A DNA stretch of 38,033 nucleotides from assembly GCA_023417775.1 (NCBI GenBank), contig JAEZEJ010000013.1, forward strand, positions 1-38,033, given 5' to 3'. A model generated the notes under the pieces. The model ran no database searches. It was not told the origin of the DNA and worked only from the letters and a program-made list of their open reading frames with translations. Made by a program: the position numbers and the translations under genes. Origin of the DNA: Actinomycetes bacterium. Lineage in GTDB: Bacteria; Actinomycetota; Actinomycetes; Propionibacteriales; Nocardioidaceae. Positions 7,218-15,174 of the stretch are shown piece by piece (positions within the stretch are counted from its first letter, which is position 1; each line of letters opens with the position of its first letter).

Positions 7218-8685
7218 GCTCGCGGACCCGACCGGCATCGGCCTGACCGCGCATCTGCTTCATGACCGCCCCGATCAGAGCACCGGCCGCCTGCACCTTG
7301 CCGCCGCGAATCTTGTCCGCGACGTCCGGATTGTCGGCGATCGCCTGGTCGACGGCCTCACTCAGCGCGCCCTCATCGGAGACGACCTCCAGGCCACGGC
7401 TCGACACGACCTCCTCGGGAGTCCCCTCACCGGCGAGCACCCCGTCGAAGACCGAGCGAGCGAGCTTGTCGTTGATCCGGCCGGCATCGATGAGCCCCTG
7501 GATCTCGGCGACCTGCCCGGGCGTGATGCCGAGCTCGGCGATCTCCGTTCCGGTCTCGTTCGACCGCCGCGCCAGCTCACCCAGCCACCATTTCTTGGCG
7601 GCCGCGGGCGTGGTGCCGGCGACGATGGTGGCGGCGACGAGATCGAGTGCACCCGCACCGACCGTGTCGCGCATGTCCAGATCGGAGAACTCCCACTCGG
7701 CCTGCAACCGTTTGCGACGCTCGGCCGGCGGCTCGGGCAGCGTCCCGCGCAACTCCTCGACCCACGCGCGCGAGGGCGCGACAGGCGCGAGATCGGGCTC
7801 GGGGAAATAACGGTAGTCCTCGGCATCGGACTTCTCACGGCCCGCCGAGGTGCTGCCATCGGCCTCGTGGAAGTGCCGGGTCTCCTGCACCACCGTGTCG
7901 CCGGCGTCCAGGATGCCCGCGTGCCGCCCGATCTCGTAACGCACCGCCCGCTCGACCGAGCGGAAGGAGTTGACGTTCTTGGTCTCGCTACGAGTGCCGA
8001 GCACGTCCGAGCCGGTGGGCTTGAGCGACAGGTTGACATCGGCGCGCAGCGAGCCCTGGTCCATGCGGGCGTCGGAGACATCGAGCGCCACCATCAGATC
8101 GCGCAGGTAGTTGACATAGGCCCGCGCCACCGCCGGCGCCCTGTCACCGGGCACCTCGATGGTCTTGGTGACGATCTCGATGAGGGGGATGCCGGCGCGG
8201 TTATAGTCGAGCAGCGAGTGCGAGGCCCCATGGATGCGACCCGTCGCACCTCCGACATGCAGCGACTTGCCGGTGTCCTCCTCCATGTGCGCTCGCTCGA
8301 TCTCGATCCGGTAGGTCTCGCCCTCGACCTCAAGGTCGACATAGCCGTCGAAGGCGATCGGCTCGTCGTACTGGGAGGTCTGGAAGTTCTTGGGCATGTC
8401 CGGATAGAAGTAGTTCTTCCGCGCGAAGCGACACCACTCGGCGATCTCGCAGTTCAGCGCCAGACCGATACGGATCGCGGACTCGACGCCCTTGGCGTTG
8501 ACGACCGGCAGGGCACCGGGGAGCCCGAGACACACCGGACACACCTGCGTATTGGGCTCGGCGCCGAAGGTCGTGGCGCAGCCGCAGAACATCTTCGTGG
8601 CGGTGTTGAGCTCGACGTGGACCTCCAGCCCCATGACCGGCTCATACCGGGTGAGGGCCTCGTCGAAGGCGACCAGCGTGCTCAT
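7195..8685 (-). CDS. gatB: Glutamyl-tRNA(Gln)/aspartyl-tRNA(Asn) amidotransferase subunit B
   Basis: A 496-residue GatB, the subunit that binds misacylated tRNA and activates the glutamyl or aspartyl group for amidation. Signatures are YEPVMGLEVHVELNT near the start, KMFCGCATTFG and NTQVCPVCLGLPGALPV with the zinc cysteines, FARKNYFYPDMPKNFQTSQY, IERAHMEEDTGKSLH and HSLLDYNRAGIPLIEIVT. The C-terminal helical and tail domains are present (LITQ-like GLIDAGRINDKLA; ending VRELILEKLS), and the length is normal. Its ATG overlaps the gatA stop by 4 bases, making a gatC-gatA-gatB operon. Confidence 0.97.
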   Translation of the reverse strand: MSTLVAFDEALTRYEPVMGLEVHVELNTATKMFCGCATTFGAEPNTQVCPVCLGLPGALPVVNAKGVESAIRIGLALNCEIAEWCRFARKNYFYPDMPKNFQTSQYDEPIAFDGYVDLEVEGETYRIEIERAHMEEDTGKSLHVGGATGRIHGASHSLLDYNRAGIPLIEIVTKTIEVPGDRAPAVARAYVNYLRDLMVALDVSDARMDQGSLRADVNLSLKPTGSDVLGTRSETKNVNSFRSVERAVRYEIGRHAGILDAGDTVVQETRHFHEADGSTSAGREKSDAEDYRYFPEPDLAPVAPSRAWVEELRGTLPEPPAERRKRLQAEWEFSDLDMRDTVGAGALDLVAATIVAGTTPAAAKKWWLGELARRSNETGTEIAELGITPGQVAEIQGLIDAGRINDKLARSVFDGVLAGEGTPEEVVSSRGLEVVSDEGALSEAVDQAIADNPDVADKIRGGKVQAAGALIGAVMKQMRGQADAGRVRELILEKLS

Positions 8686-10157
8686 CGGATCTCCTCCAGC
8701 GTCGGGGTGTCGACCAGCCGCTCGAGCGCGGCGGCCGCGTTGTACAGACGATCGTCGGCCATCGCCGGCGCCAGGAACTGCACGCCGACCGGCAGACCGG
8801 AGTCCTCGGCCAGGCCGACCGGCAGACTCAGACCGGGCACCCCGGCCAGATTGGCCGGGATCGTCGCGATGTCCTCGAGGTACATCGACAGCGGATCATC
8901 GGACTTCTCGCCGAGCTTCCATGCCGTGGTCGGCGCGGTCGGCGACACGAGGACGTCGACCTGCTCGAAGGCGGCCTCGAAGTCGCGCGCGATCAGCGTC
9001 CGGACCTTCTGGGCCGAGCCGTAGTACGCGTCGTAGTAGCCGCTGGACAGAGCATAGGTGCCCAGGATGATGCGGCGCTTGACCTCGTCGCCGAAGCCCG
9101 CGTCACGGCTCGCGGCCATGACCTGCTCGGCGCTCGCACCCTGATGCGGGACGGTGCGCAGGCCGTAGCGCATCGCGTCGAAGCGGGCCAGGTTGCTGCT
9201 GACCTCGCTCGGCATCACCAGGTAGTAGGCGGCGATACCGTGAGCGAAGCTGGGGCAGCTCACCTCGACGATCTCGGCGCCGGCCTCGGACAGCTGCTCG
9301 ACGGCGCGGTCGAAGGCGGCCTGGACACCGGGCTGGAAGCCTTCGCCGCCGAGCTCACGGACGACGCCGATGCGCAGCCCGGACACGTCGCCGCGCCGGG
9401 CCGCCTCGACGACCGCCGGGACGGGACGCTCGATGCTGGTGGAGTCCAAGGGATCGTGACCGGCGACGACCTCGTGCAGCAGGGCCGCATCGAGGACGGT
9501 GCGGGCCATCGGGCCGACCTGGTCGAGGCTGCTGGCCATCGCGATGACACCGTAGCGGGAGACCCCGCCGTAGGTGGGCTTCACGCCGACGATGCCGGTC
9601 ATCGCGCCGGGCTGCCGGATGGAGCCTCCCGTATCGGTGCCGAGCGCCAGCGGTGCCTCATAGCCGGCCACCGCGGACGCCGAGCCTCCGCTGGAGCCAC
9701 CCGGGATGCGCGAGGTGTCCCACGGATTGCGCGCAGGACCGTAGGCGGAGTGCTCATTGGACGAGCCCATCGCGAACTCGTCCAGATTGGTCTTGCCGAG
9801 GATGGGCAGACCGGCCGCGCGCAGCCGCGCCACCACGGTGGCGTCATAGGGCGGCACCCAGCCCTCGAGCATCCTCGAGCCGGCGGTGGTCGGCTGACCC
9901 GCGGTGTTGATGAGGTCCTTGACCGCGATCGGCACACCGGCCAGTGCCGGAAGCTCCGCGCCCTCGTCGCGGCGCGCGTCGACCTCGGCAGCCGTCGCGA
10001 GCGCCCCGTCGGCGTCGACGTGCAGGAACGCGTTCAGCTTCTCGTCGACCGCCCCGATGCGATCGAGGTGGGCCTGGGTGACCTCGACGGAGGTCGTCCG
10101 GCCATCGGCGAGCGCATCGGCGATGTCTGCCGCCGACGCCGTGGTGATGTCGGTCAT
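8682..10157 (-). CDS. gatA: Glutamyl-tRNA(Gln) amidotransferase subunit A
   Basis: A 491-residue amidase-signature enzyme that releases ammonia from glutamine for the GatCAB complex. The Lys of the Ser-cisSer-Lys triad is in GVPIAVKDLINTAGQPTTAG and the serines in IPGGSSGGSASAVAG, followed by LGTDTGGSIRQPGAMTGIVG. The C-terminus VGVQFLAPAMADDRLYNAA is typical. Its start overlaps the gatC stop by 4 bases and its stop overlaps the gatB start, so the three subunits are probably made in equal amounts by coupled translation. Confidence 0.97.
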   Translation of the reverse strand: MTDITTASAADIADALADGRTTSVEVTQAHLDRIGAVDEKLNAFLHVDADGALATAAEVDARRDEGAELPALAGVPIAVKDLINTAGQPTTAGSRMLEGWVPPYDATVVARLRAAGLPILGKTNLDEFAMGSSNEHSAYGPARNPWDTSRIPGGSSGGSASAVAGYEAPLALGTDTGGSIRQPGAMTGIVGVKPTYGGVSRYGVIAMASSLDQVGPMARTVLDAALLHEVVAGHDPLDSTSIERPVPAVVEAARRGDVSGLRIGVVRELGGEGFQPGVQAAFDRAVEQLSEAGAEIVEVSCPSFAHGIAAYYLVMPSEVSSNLARFDAMRYGLRTVPHQGASAEQVMAASRDAGFGDEVKRRIILGTYALSSGYYDAYYGSAQKVRTLIARDFEAAFEQVDVLVSPTAPTTAWKLGEKSDDPLSMYLEDIATIPANLAGVPGLSLPVGLAEDSGLPVGVQFLAPAMADDRLYNAAAALERLVDTPTLEEIR

Positions 10158-10456
10158 TCTTCTCCCAGGATCTGCGGGACGCTGAAGCGCTGCTCGTCGG
10201 CATCGGGGGCGCCCGAGAGCGCCTGCTCGGGAGTGAGGCCGGGACGCACCTCATCGGCACGGAGCACATTGGTCACGGGGATCGGGTGACTCATCGCGGG
10301 GACATCGTCGCCGGCCACCTGCTGGACCGCCTTGACGTGCTCGAGGATCGCGGGAAGTTCCGCGCCCAGACGGTCGAGCTCGTCATCGGACAGATCGATG
10401 CGAGCGAGGCTCGCGAGGTGGGCGACGTCGTCACGAGAGATCGCAGAAGACGACAT
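10154..10456 (-). CDS. gatC: Glutamyl-tRNA(Gln) amidotransferase subunit C
   Basis: A 100-residue GatC, which wraps around GatA and stabilises the amidotransferase. It begins MSSSAISRDDVAHLASLARI and contains DLSDDELDRLGAELPAIL and the C-terminal LRADEVRPGL...FSVPQILGE, all typical. The frame is open upstream to 10555, but ATG 10456 is preferred: it gives the normal family length, GGAGG lies close upstream, and TAGGAT ends 7 bases before it. Confidence 0.96.
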   Translation of the reverse strand: MSSSAISRDDVAHLASLARIDLSDDELDRLGAELPAILEHVKAVQQVAGDDVPAMSHPIPVTNVLRADEVRPGLTPEQALSGAPDADEQRFSVPQILGEE

Positions 10457-10463
10457 GCCCTCC

Positions 10464-10469
10464 ATCCTA
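10464..10469 (-). promoter_or_regulatory. -10 hexamer before gatC
   Basis: TAGGAT, then GGAGGGC, then ATG. The spacer also looks like a Shine-Dalgarno, so either a leaderless transcript from here or translation of a longer transcript from ligA is possible. Confidence 0.45.
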
Positions 10470-10490
10470 GAGGCTGCCCCTCCCGCACTC

Positions 10491-10577
10491 GTCGAGTGTG
10501 GGGGAACGTTTGGACCGTGAAACCGAGCATTCCACCGTCCAACGGTCATGCTCAACGGGTTCAGTCCCCCACTCGAC
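10491..10577. other. Inverted-repeat region between ligA and gatC
   Basis: GTCGAGTG (10491-10498) pairs with CACTCGAC (10570-10577), and the pairing extends through GGGG/CCCC and GAAC/GTTC with small bulges. Inside, GACCGT (10513-10518) can pair with ACGGTC (10542-10547), while GAGCAT (10525-10530) can pair with ATGCTC (10548-10553); these two inner helices cross each other. There is no U-tract. A ligA terminator or an RNA switch before gatC are both possible. Confidence 0.35.
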
Positions 10578-10582
10578 GGGGT

Positions 10583-12985
10583 TCAGGCGGGCTCGGGGGG
10601 TGGGCCGAGGGCGTCGGGGCCCTCGGTGACGAGGAGGGCGAACTGGTCGGCGTCGATGATGCGGAGCCCCAGCTCCTCGGCCTTGGCCAGCTTGGAGCCC
10701 GCGCCGGGCCCGGCGGCGACGAAATCGGTCTTCTTGCTCACGCTCGACGCCGCCTTGCCGCCCGCGGCCAGGATCGCCTCCTTGGCGCCGTCGCGGCTGA
10801 ATCCCTCGAGCGATCCGGTGGCGACGACGGTGATGCCGTCGAGCACTCCCCCGCCCTCGGCGGCCGCACCGGGTCCGGGATGGCCGGGAATGGCGAACTG
10901 GACGCCCGCGGCCTTCCAGCGCTCGACGATCTCGCGGTGCCAGTCGACCTCGAACCAGTCGATGACGGCATCGGCGATGATGCCGCCGACACCGTCGACG
11001 GCGGCGAGCTCCTCGCGGGCGGCCTCGCGGATCGCCTCGACCGAGCCGAAGTGCTGGGCCAGCGCACGCGCGGCGACGGGACCGACATGGCGGATGCTCA
11101 GGGCCACCAGCTGACGCCAGAAGTCCTTGGTCTTCGCCTTCTCGAGCTCATCGAGCAGCTTCTCGGCCTGGGCCGACGGCAGGACCTTGCGGTGATCCTT
11201 GCGGACCCCGGCCTTGCGCCGCTCGGCCGGCGAGGCGTCCTCATAGCCGGGCGGGTAGGTCAGCTCGACCCGCTGGAACGGCGACCGCCGTACGGGCTCG
11301 CCGGTACGGTCGTCGACGCGAGGCTCACCGGTCTCCGCATCGCGGACGACGACCTCGATCGGCACCAGCTGGTCCATAGTCAGCTCGAACAATGCGGCCT
11401 CGGTGACGAGCGGAGGCTCTGCCGGCACCGACGGCTGGGTCAGCGCGGCGGCGGTGACCTCGCCGAGCGCCTCGATATCGAGGGCGCCGCGGGATCCGAC
11501 GTGTTCGACGCGCCCGCGTACCTGCGCCGGACAGGACCGCGCGTTGGGGCATCGCAGGTCGATATCGCCCTCCTTCATCGGACGAAGGGCGGTGCCGCAC
11601 TCAGGACAGTCCGTCGGCATCTCGAAGGCGTGCTCGCTGCCGTCGCGGCGCTCGACGACCGGGCCGAGGACCTCGGGGATGACATCGCCAGCCTTGCGCA
11701 ACACGACCATGTCGCCGATCAGCACGCCCTTGGACTTGACCACCTCCTGGTTGTGGAGGGTCGCCTGCCGCACGACGCTGCCCGCCACGCGCACCGGCTC
11801 CATCACCGCGAAGGGCGTGGCGCGCCCCGTGCGACCGACGGAGACGACGATGTCGAGCAGCCGGGTCTGCACCTCCTCGGGCGGGTACTTGTACGCGATC
11901 GCCCACCGGGGGGCACGGCTCGTCTCACCGAGCTCCGGATGCAGGGCGAGCTCGTCGACCTTGACGACGAGGCCGTCGATCTCGTGCTCGATGGAATGCC
12001 GGTTCTCCCCCAGCTCCTCGACCCGCGCCAGGACATCGTCGATCGTCGAGTAGACCCGCGAGTGCGGGCTGGTGGGCAGGCCCCAGTCGGCGAGGAGGTC
12101 GTAGACCTCGCTCTGCGCCGCGACGGGCGGATTCTCCCAGGCGCCGATGCCGTGGACGTACAGCGAGAGCGCGGCGATCCGCTCGACCCCGGCCTCATGC
12201 TCCAGCCCGCTCTTCTTGTCCAGCTGCTGGCGCAGTCCCCCGCTGGCGGCATTGCGCGGATTGGCGAAGGCGGGGAACCGGCGCGCCGCGCTCGTGCGGA
12301 CCCGCTCCTCGTCGAAGGGCCGGCGGCTCGCGGCGGGGCGCGCCTCCCAGCGCTCGCGCGACTCGAGGAAGGCCCGCTCGCGGAGCTCGGCCTGGAACTC
12401 GTTGAGGCGCTCGAAGGCGGCGACCTTGATGAAGACCTCGCCGCGCACCTCCACGATCGGCGGGTGCCCCTCGCCGGCCAGCCGCTCGGGGATGCCCTCG
12501 ACCCGCAGGGCGTTGACCGTGACGTCCTCGCCGATGCGGCCGTCGCCCCGGGTGGCCGCGGAGGTGAGCACGCCCTTCTCGTAGCGCAGCGAGATGGCCA
12601 GACCGTCGATCTTGACCTCCGTCAGCCACGCCACGTGACGCCCGGCGGACTGCTGCGTCTTGACGCACCAGTCCCGCAGCTCCTCAGCGGTGAACACATT
12701 GTCGAGGCTGAGCATCCGCTCGGCGTGCTCGATCGGTGCGAGGGCCGACTCGGTGGGCGCACCGACCCGCTGGGTGGGCGAGTCCTGGCCCTGTAGCTCC
12801 GGGTGCAGGCGTTCGATCTCCTCGAGCCGCCTCATCCATCCGTCGAAGGTGGCGTCGTCGACGAGTGAGGTGTCATGGCCGTAGTACGCCTCACGCGCCT
12901 CGTCGATGCGCTCGGTGAGGGTGCGAGCCTCCTCGCGGGCTTCGTCCAGGCTGAGATCGGGAAGGTCCGCTGCGTCGGAGGCCAT
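10583..12985 (-). CDS. ligA: NAD-dependent DNA ligase LigA with a lineage-type insertion
   Basis: An 800-residue replicative DNA ligase that seals nicks using NAD+. The adenylated Lys is K125 in LTEVKIDGLAIS. Upstream is the NAD-binding Ia domain (DEAREAYYGHDTSLVDDATFD), downstream the OB fold, and a four-cysteine zinc finger (CPECGTALRP...CPNARSCPAQ). Then come helix-hairpin-helix repeats (LSIRHVGPVAARALAQHFGS) and a C-terminal BRCT domain (LDGITVVATGSLEGFSRDGA). The usual length is about 670-700; about 60 extra residues lie between the zinc finger and the HhH domain (from VPIEVVVRDAETGEPR to KVLPSAQ). Start ATG 12985 follows a -10 box by 6 bases; 11 upstream codons are open but unlikely. 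Confidence 0.96.
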   Translation of the reverse strand: MASDAADLPDLSLDEAREEARTLTERIDEAREAYYGHDTSLVDDATFDGWMRRLEEIERLHPELQGQDSPTQRVGAPTESALAPIEHAERMLSLDNVFTAEELRDWCVKTQQSAGRHVAWLTEVKIDGLAISLRYEKGVLTSAATRGDGRIGEDVTVNALRVEGIPERLAGEGHPPIVEVRGEVFIKVAAFERLNEFQAELRERAFLESRERWEARPAASRRPFDEERVRTSAARRFPAFANPRNAASGGLRQQLDKKSGLEHEAGVERIAALSLYVHGIGAWENPPVAAQSEVYDLLADWGLPTSPHSRVYSTIDDVLARVEELGENRHSIEHEIDGLVVKVDELALHPELGETSRAPRWAIAYKYPPEEVQTRLLDIVVSVGRTGRATPFAVMEPVRVAGSVVRQATLHNQEVVKSKGVLIGDMVVLRKAGDVIPEVLGPVVERRDGSEHAFEMPTDCPECGTALRPMKEGDIDLRCPNARSCPAQVRGRVEHVGSRGALDIEALGEVTAAALTQPSVPAEPPLVTEAALFELTMDQLVPIEVVVRDAETGEPRVDDRTGEPVRRSPFQRVELTYPPGYEDASPAERRKAGVRKDHRKVLPSAQAEKLLDELEKAKTKDFWRQLVALSIRHVGPVAARALAQHFGSVEAIREAAREELAAVDGVGGIIADAVIDWFEVDWHREIVERWKAAGVQFAIPGHPGPGAAAEGGGVLDGITVVATGSLEGFSRDGAKEAILAAGGKAASSVSKKTDFVAAGPGAGSKLAKAEELGLRIIDADQFALLVTEGPDALGPPPEPA

Positions 12986-12991
12986 GGCACG

Positions 12992-12997
12992 ACAGTA
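12992..12997 (-). promoter_or_regulatory. -10 hexamer of ligA, leaderless type
   Basis: TACTGT on the minus strand, spacer CGTGCC of 6 bases, then ATG 12985. No Shine-Dalgarno is seen. Confidence 0.6.
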
Positions 12998-13026
12998 GCG
13001 CCGCCCGCCGCCGGTCACCGAGCAGG

Positions 13027-13959
13027 TCAGGAGAGGCTGGTGGCGATCGCCTGGGCGCGCTCGAGGGAGCGACGGGCGTCCACGGGCGACAGACCCGCGA
13101 GTCCGCAGGCGGGCGTCGTCACCATCCGATCGGTGTACGACGCGGGCTCGTAGCCGAGTCGGCGCATGAAATCCTCGACCGCCACCGGGTCATCCGTGCC
13201 CGGCCACAGGTCGACGCCGGACTCGAAGGCCTCGGCCCAGGCGTCCTGTGCGGAGGCGAGGGCCAGATCGAAGCCGATCGCCCCGACACCCGCGCCGGCG
13301 AGAAGATCCACCGGCACGTCCGGTGCGCACGAATGGACGACCGGTCGCGCGCCCGCCGCGGAGATCGCATCGGTGAGGGAACGCAGCAGTACATCGGCCT
13401 CCGGCGGATGGACCGTGCGGTACCGCCCGAAGCCGCTGGTGGTCGGCACCGCCCCACGCAGCACCGAGACGATGCCAGGCTCGTCGATCTGGATCACCAG
13501 GTCGTGACGAGGGAATCGGCGTCGCAGGCTCGCGACGTGCTCGCCGGCCCCGACCGCGAGCGCCTCGGCCAGATCGCGACGGGCCCCGTGGTCCGCCAGA
13601 ACCCGCTCCCCCCGCGGCAATGCGACCGTCGCGGCGAGAGTGAGCGGACCGGTGATCTGCTGTTTGAGCGTGCCCTCGTGCTCCTGCAGCTCCTCCTCGA
13701 GGAGATCCAGATCGTGGCCGAGCAGCGACGCGGCCCGGCGGTGGTCGACGCCGTCACCCGAGGCCAGTCGCCATCCGGCCGGCTGCAGGTCGACCGCCAA
13801 TTCGGTGACCAGCCCGAGGGTCCGGCCGAGCATTCCGGCCGGCGCTCCCCGGTCCGGCAGTTCGGGCACGAAGAGAAGATCGTCCAGCACTCCGGCGACC
13901 ATCTTGATCGCCTCGCGGTAGTCCTCTCCCGGCATCGATCCGACTCCCGTGGCACGCAT
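13027..13959 (-). CDS. Short MetE-like (cobalamin-independent) methionine synthase
   Basis: A 310-residue TIM-barrel protein resembling only the C-terminal catalytic half of MetE. It begins MRATGVGSMPGEDYREAI, has PELPDRG, QITGPLTLAATV, IQIDEPGIVSV, and the probable zinc-site segments VVHSCAPDVPVDLLAG and VTTPACGLAGLSPVDARRSL. Short MetE-type proteins of this kind lie beside ligA in many actinobacteria. The methyl donor is uncertain because the folate-binding N-terminal half is missing. I start at ATG 13959, where the conserved domain begins; ATG 13968 is a close alternative, with AGGGAG upstream. It follows a divergent acetyltransferase and precedes ligA by 41 bases. Confidence 0.85.
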   Translation of the reverse strand: MRATGVGSMPGEDYREAIKMVAGVLDDLLFVPELPDRGAPAGMLGRTLGLVTELAVDLQPAGWRLASGDGVDHRRAASLLGHDLDLLEEELQEHEGTLKQQITGPLTLAATVALPRGERVLADHGARRDLAEALAVGAGEHVASLRRRFPRHDLVIQIDEPGIVSVLRGAVPTTSGFGRYRTVHPPEADVLLRSLTDAISAAGARPVVHSCAPDVPVDLLAGAGVGAIGFDLALASAQDAWAEAFESGVDLWPGTDDPVAVEDFMRRLGYEPASYTDRMVTTPACGLAGLSPVDARRSLERAQAIATSLS

Positions 13960-13996
13960 GCGCACCATTCTCCCTGACCGGGCACAAGACACCGAC

Positions 13997-14002
13997 TACG
14001 CT
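13997..14002 (+). promoter_or_regulatory. -10 hexamer of the GNAT gene, leaderless type
   Basis: TACGCT, then CGGCGC (6 bases) and the GTG start at 14009. Confidence 0.6.
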
Positions 14003-14008
14003 CGGCGC

Positions 14009-14536
14009 GTGACGATCCGGAATGCCGTGCCGACCGATCTGGAGCACCTCGCCGAGCTGGCGGCCCGCACCTTCCCGCTCGCCTGTCCCCCGCATCTCTC
14101 CGCGGAGGACATGGCCGCCTTCATCGCCGACCATCTCACCGCCGAGCGCTTCGCGGACCACCTAGCCGCCCCGGATCGGACGGTCTTCGTCGCCGACGAG
14201 GCCGGTGAGTTGGCCGGATACGTCCTGGTGGTGACCGGGGATCCCTACGATGCGGCGATCGCCGCCCTCGTGCGGCGTCGGCCGACCGTCGAGCTCAGCA
14301 AGTGCTACGCGGCTCCCGAATTCCACGGTTCGGGGATCTCGACCCAGCTCATGGACCACACGATCTCGTGGGCCCGCGAGCACGGCGCCGCCAGCATCTG
14401 GCTGGGCGTGAACGGTCTGAACGTCCGCGCACAGCGCTTCTACGCCAAGCAGGGCTTCGAGACGATCGGTACGCGGCATTTCACCGTCGGCGCGCGGGTC
14501 GAGGACGACCTCGTCCTCGAACGGGCACTGCCCTGA
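14009..14536 (+). CDS. GNAT-family N-acetyltransferase
   Basis: A 175-residue GNAT enzyme transferring acetyl from acetyl-CoA to an amine of unknown identity. It starts at GTG: VTIRNAVPTDLEHLAELAAR gives the first strand and helix. ELAGYVLVV is the central strand, VELSKCYAAPEFHGSGISTQLM carries the acetyl-CoA pyrophosphate-binding loop (HGSGIS in the R/Q-x-x-G-x-G/A position), and SIWLGVNGLNVRAQRFYAKQGFETIG is the classic GNAT end. A longer frame from 13949 is open, but the -10 box argues against it. Stand-alone gene, convergent with the following membrane protein gene. Confidence 0.9.
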   Translation: MTIRNAVPTDLEHLAELAARTFPLACPPHLSAEDMAAFIADHLTAERFADHLAAPDRTVFVADEAGELAGYVLVVTGDPYDAAIAALVRRRPTVELSKCYAAPEFHGSGISTQLMDHTISWAREHGAASIWLGVNGLNVRAQRFYAKQGFETIGTRHFTVGARVEDDLVLERALP

Positions 14537-14541
14537 CGTGA

Positions 14542-15174
14542 TCAGACGAAGGCGAGGATCATCACGAAGATCGCGAAGAACAGGATGAAGAGCGCCGCCA
14601 CCAGCACCAGCAGAGTGAAGACCACCGGATGGGCTCGCCACCAGTGGATGAGCCGCGGATCTCGCCGGCGCAGCTCCGCCGCGGTGAGCGGCTGACGAGC
14701 TCGCTCGACGGCCACTCCATGCCGCCAGAGGTCAGCGGCGAGCTCCTCGAGCTGGTCGACCGTGAACATCTGGCTCACCAGGAGGAGCACGGGACCTCGC
14801 TGCCCCGCGACGATCAGGTGGGGAGACGGCCGCATCACACCGAGACTGAACCGCTCGGCGATCACCGCCAGGCTCAGCTCGTCCGCGCGGTAGACACGGT
14901 CAGCGCCGATGAGCCTGCCGATCCGATAGGTGCCGTCGCCGAAGCGCACACCGCTGCGTCCCACGAAACGGAAGGCGAGCCATCGGGTGGCGAGGATCGC
15001 CGAGGCGTAGAGGAGACCGGTGACCACCAGGACCGATGCGATCGAGGTACGAGGCATCAGCAGACCCGAAGGGATCAACGGCAGGATGAACAACGGCCCC
15101 AGGCAGGCGATGTAGATCGTGTTCAGGCGGACGACACGGCGCGCTTCCTCGGGTGGCACCCTCAGCTCGGTCAC
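14542..15174 (-). CDS. Membrane protein with cytosolic middle domain, coupled to mnmA
   Basis: A 210-residue protein with two hydrophobic segments (about 20-40 and 46-66), a soluble middle (about 70-165) that looks like a small beta-rich, PH-like domain (VRFGDGTYRIGRLIGADRVY...GPVLLLVSQMFTVDQLEELA), and a C-terminal helix of about 25 residues. Its GTG start overlaps the mnmA stop (GTGA), so it is the last gene of the desulfurase-mnmA operon. I do not recognise a specific family. A link to tRNA thiolation is suggested only by position. Confidence 0.75.
   Translation of the reverse strand: MTELRVPPEEARRVVRLNTIYIACLGPLFILPLIPSGLLMPRTSIASVLVVTGLLYASAILATRWLAFRFVGRSGVRFGDGTYRIGRLIGADRVYRADELSLAVIAERFSLGVMRPSPHLIVAGQRGPVLLLVSQMFTVDQLEELAADLWRHGVAVERARQPLTAAELRRRDPRLIHWWRAHPVVFTLLVLVAALFILFFAIFVMILAFV

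Noticed and set aside
7105..9024. 639-codon plus-strand frame across gatB
   Set aside because: Antisense shadow caused by high GC; gatB and gatA on the other strand carry all family motifs.
10286..12796. 836-codon plus-strand frame over gatC and ligA
   Set aside because: Antisense shadow; no recognisable domain and it crosses two well-supported genes.
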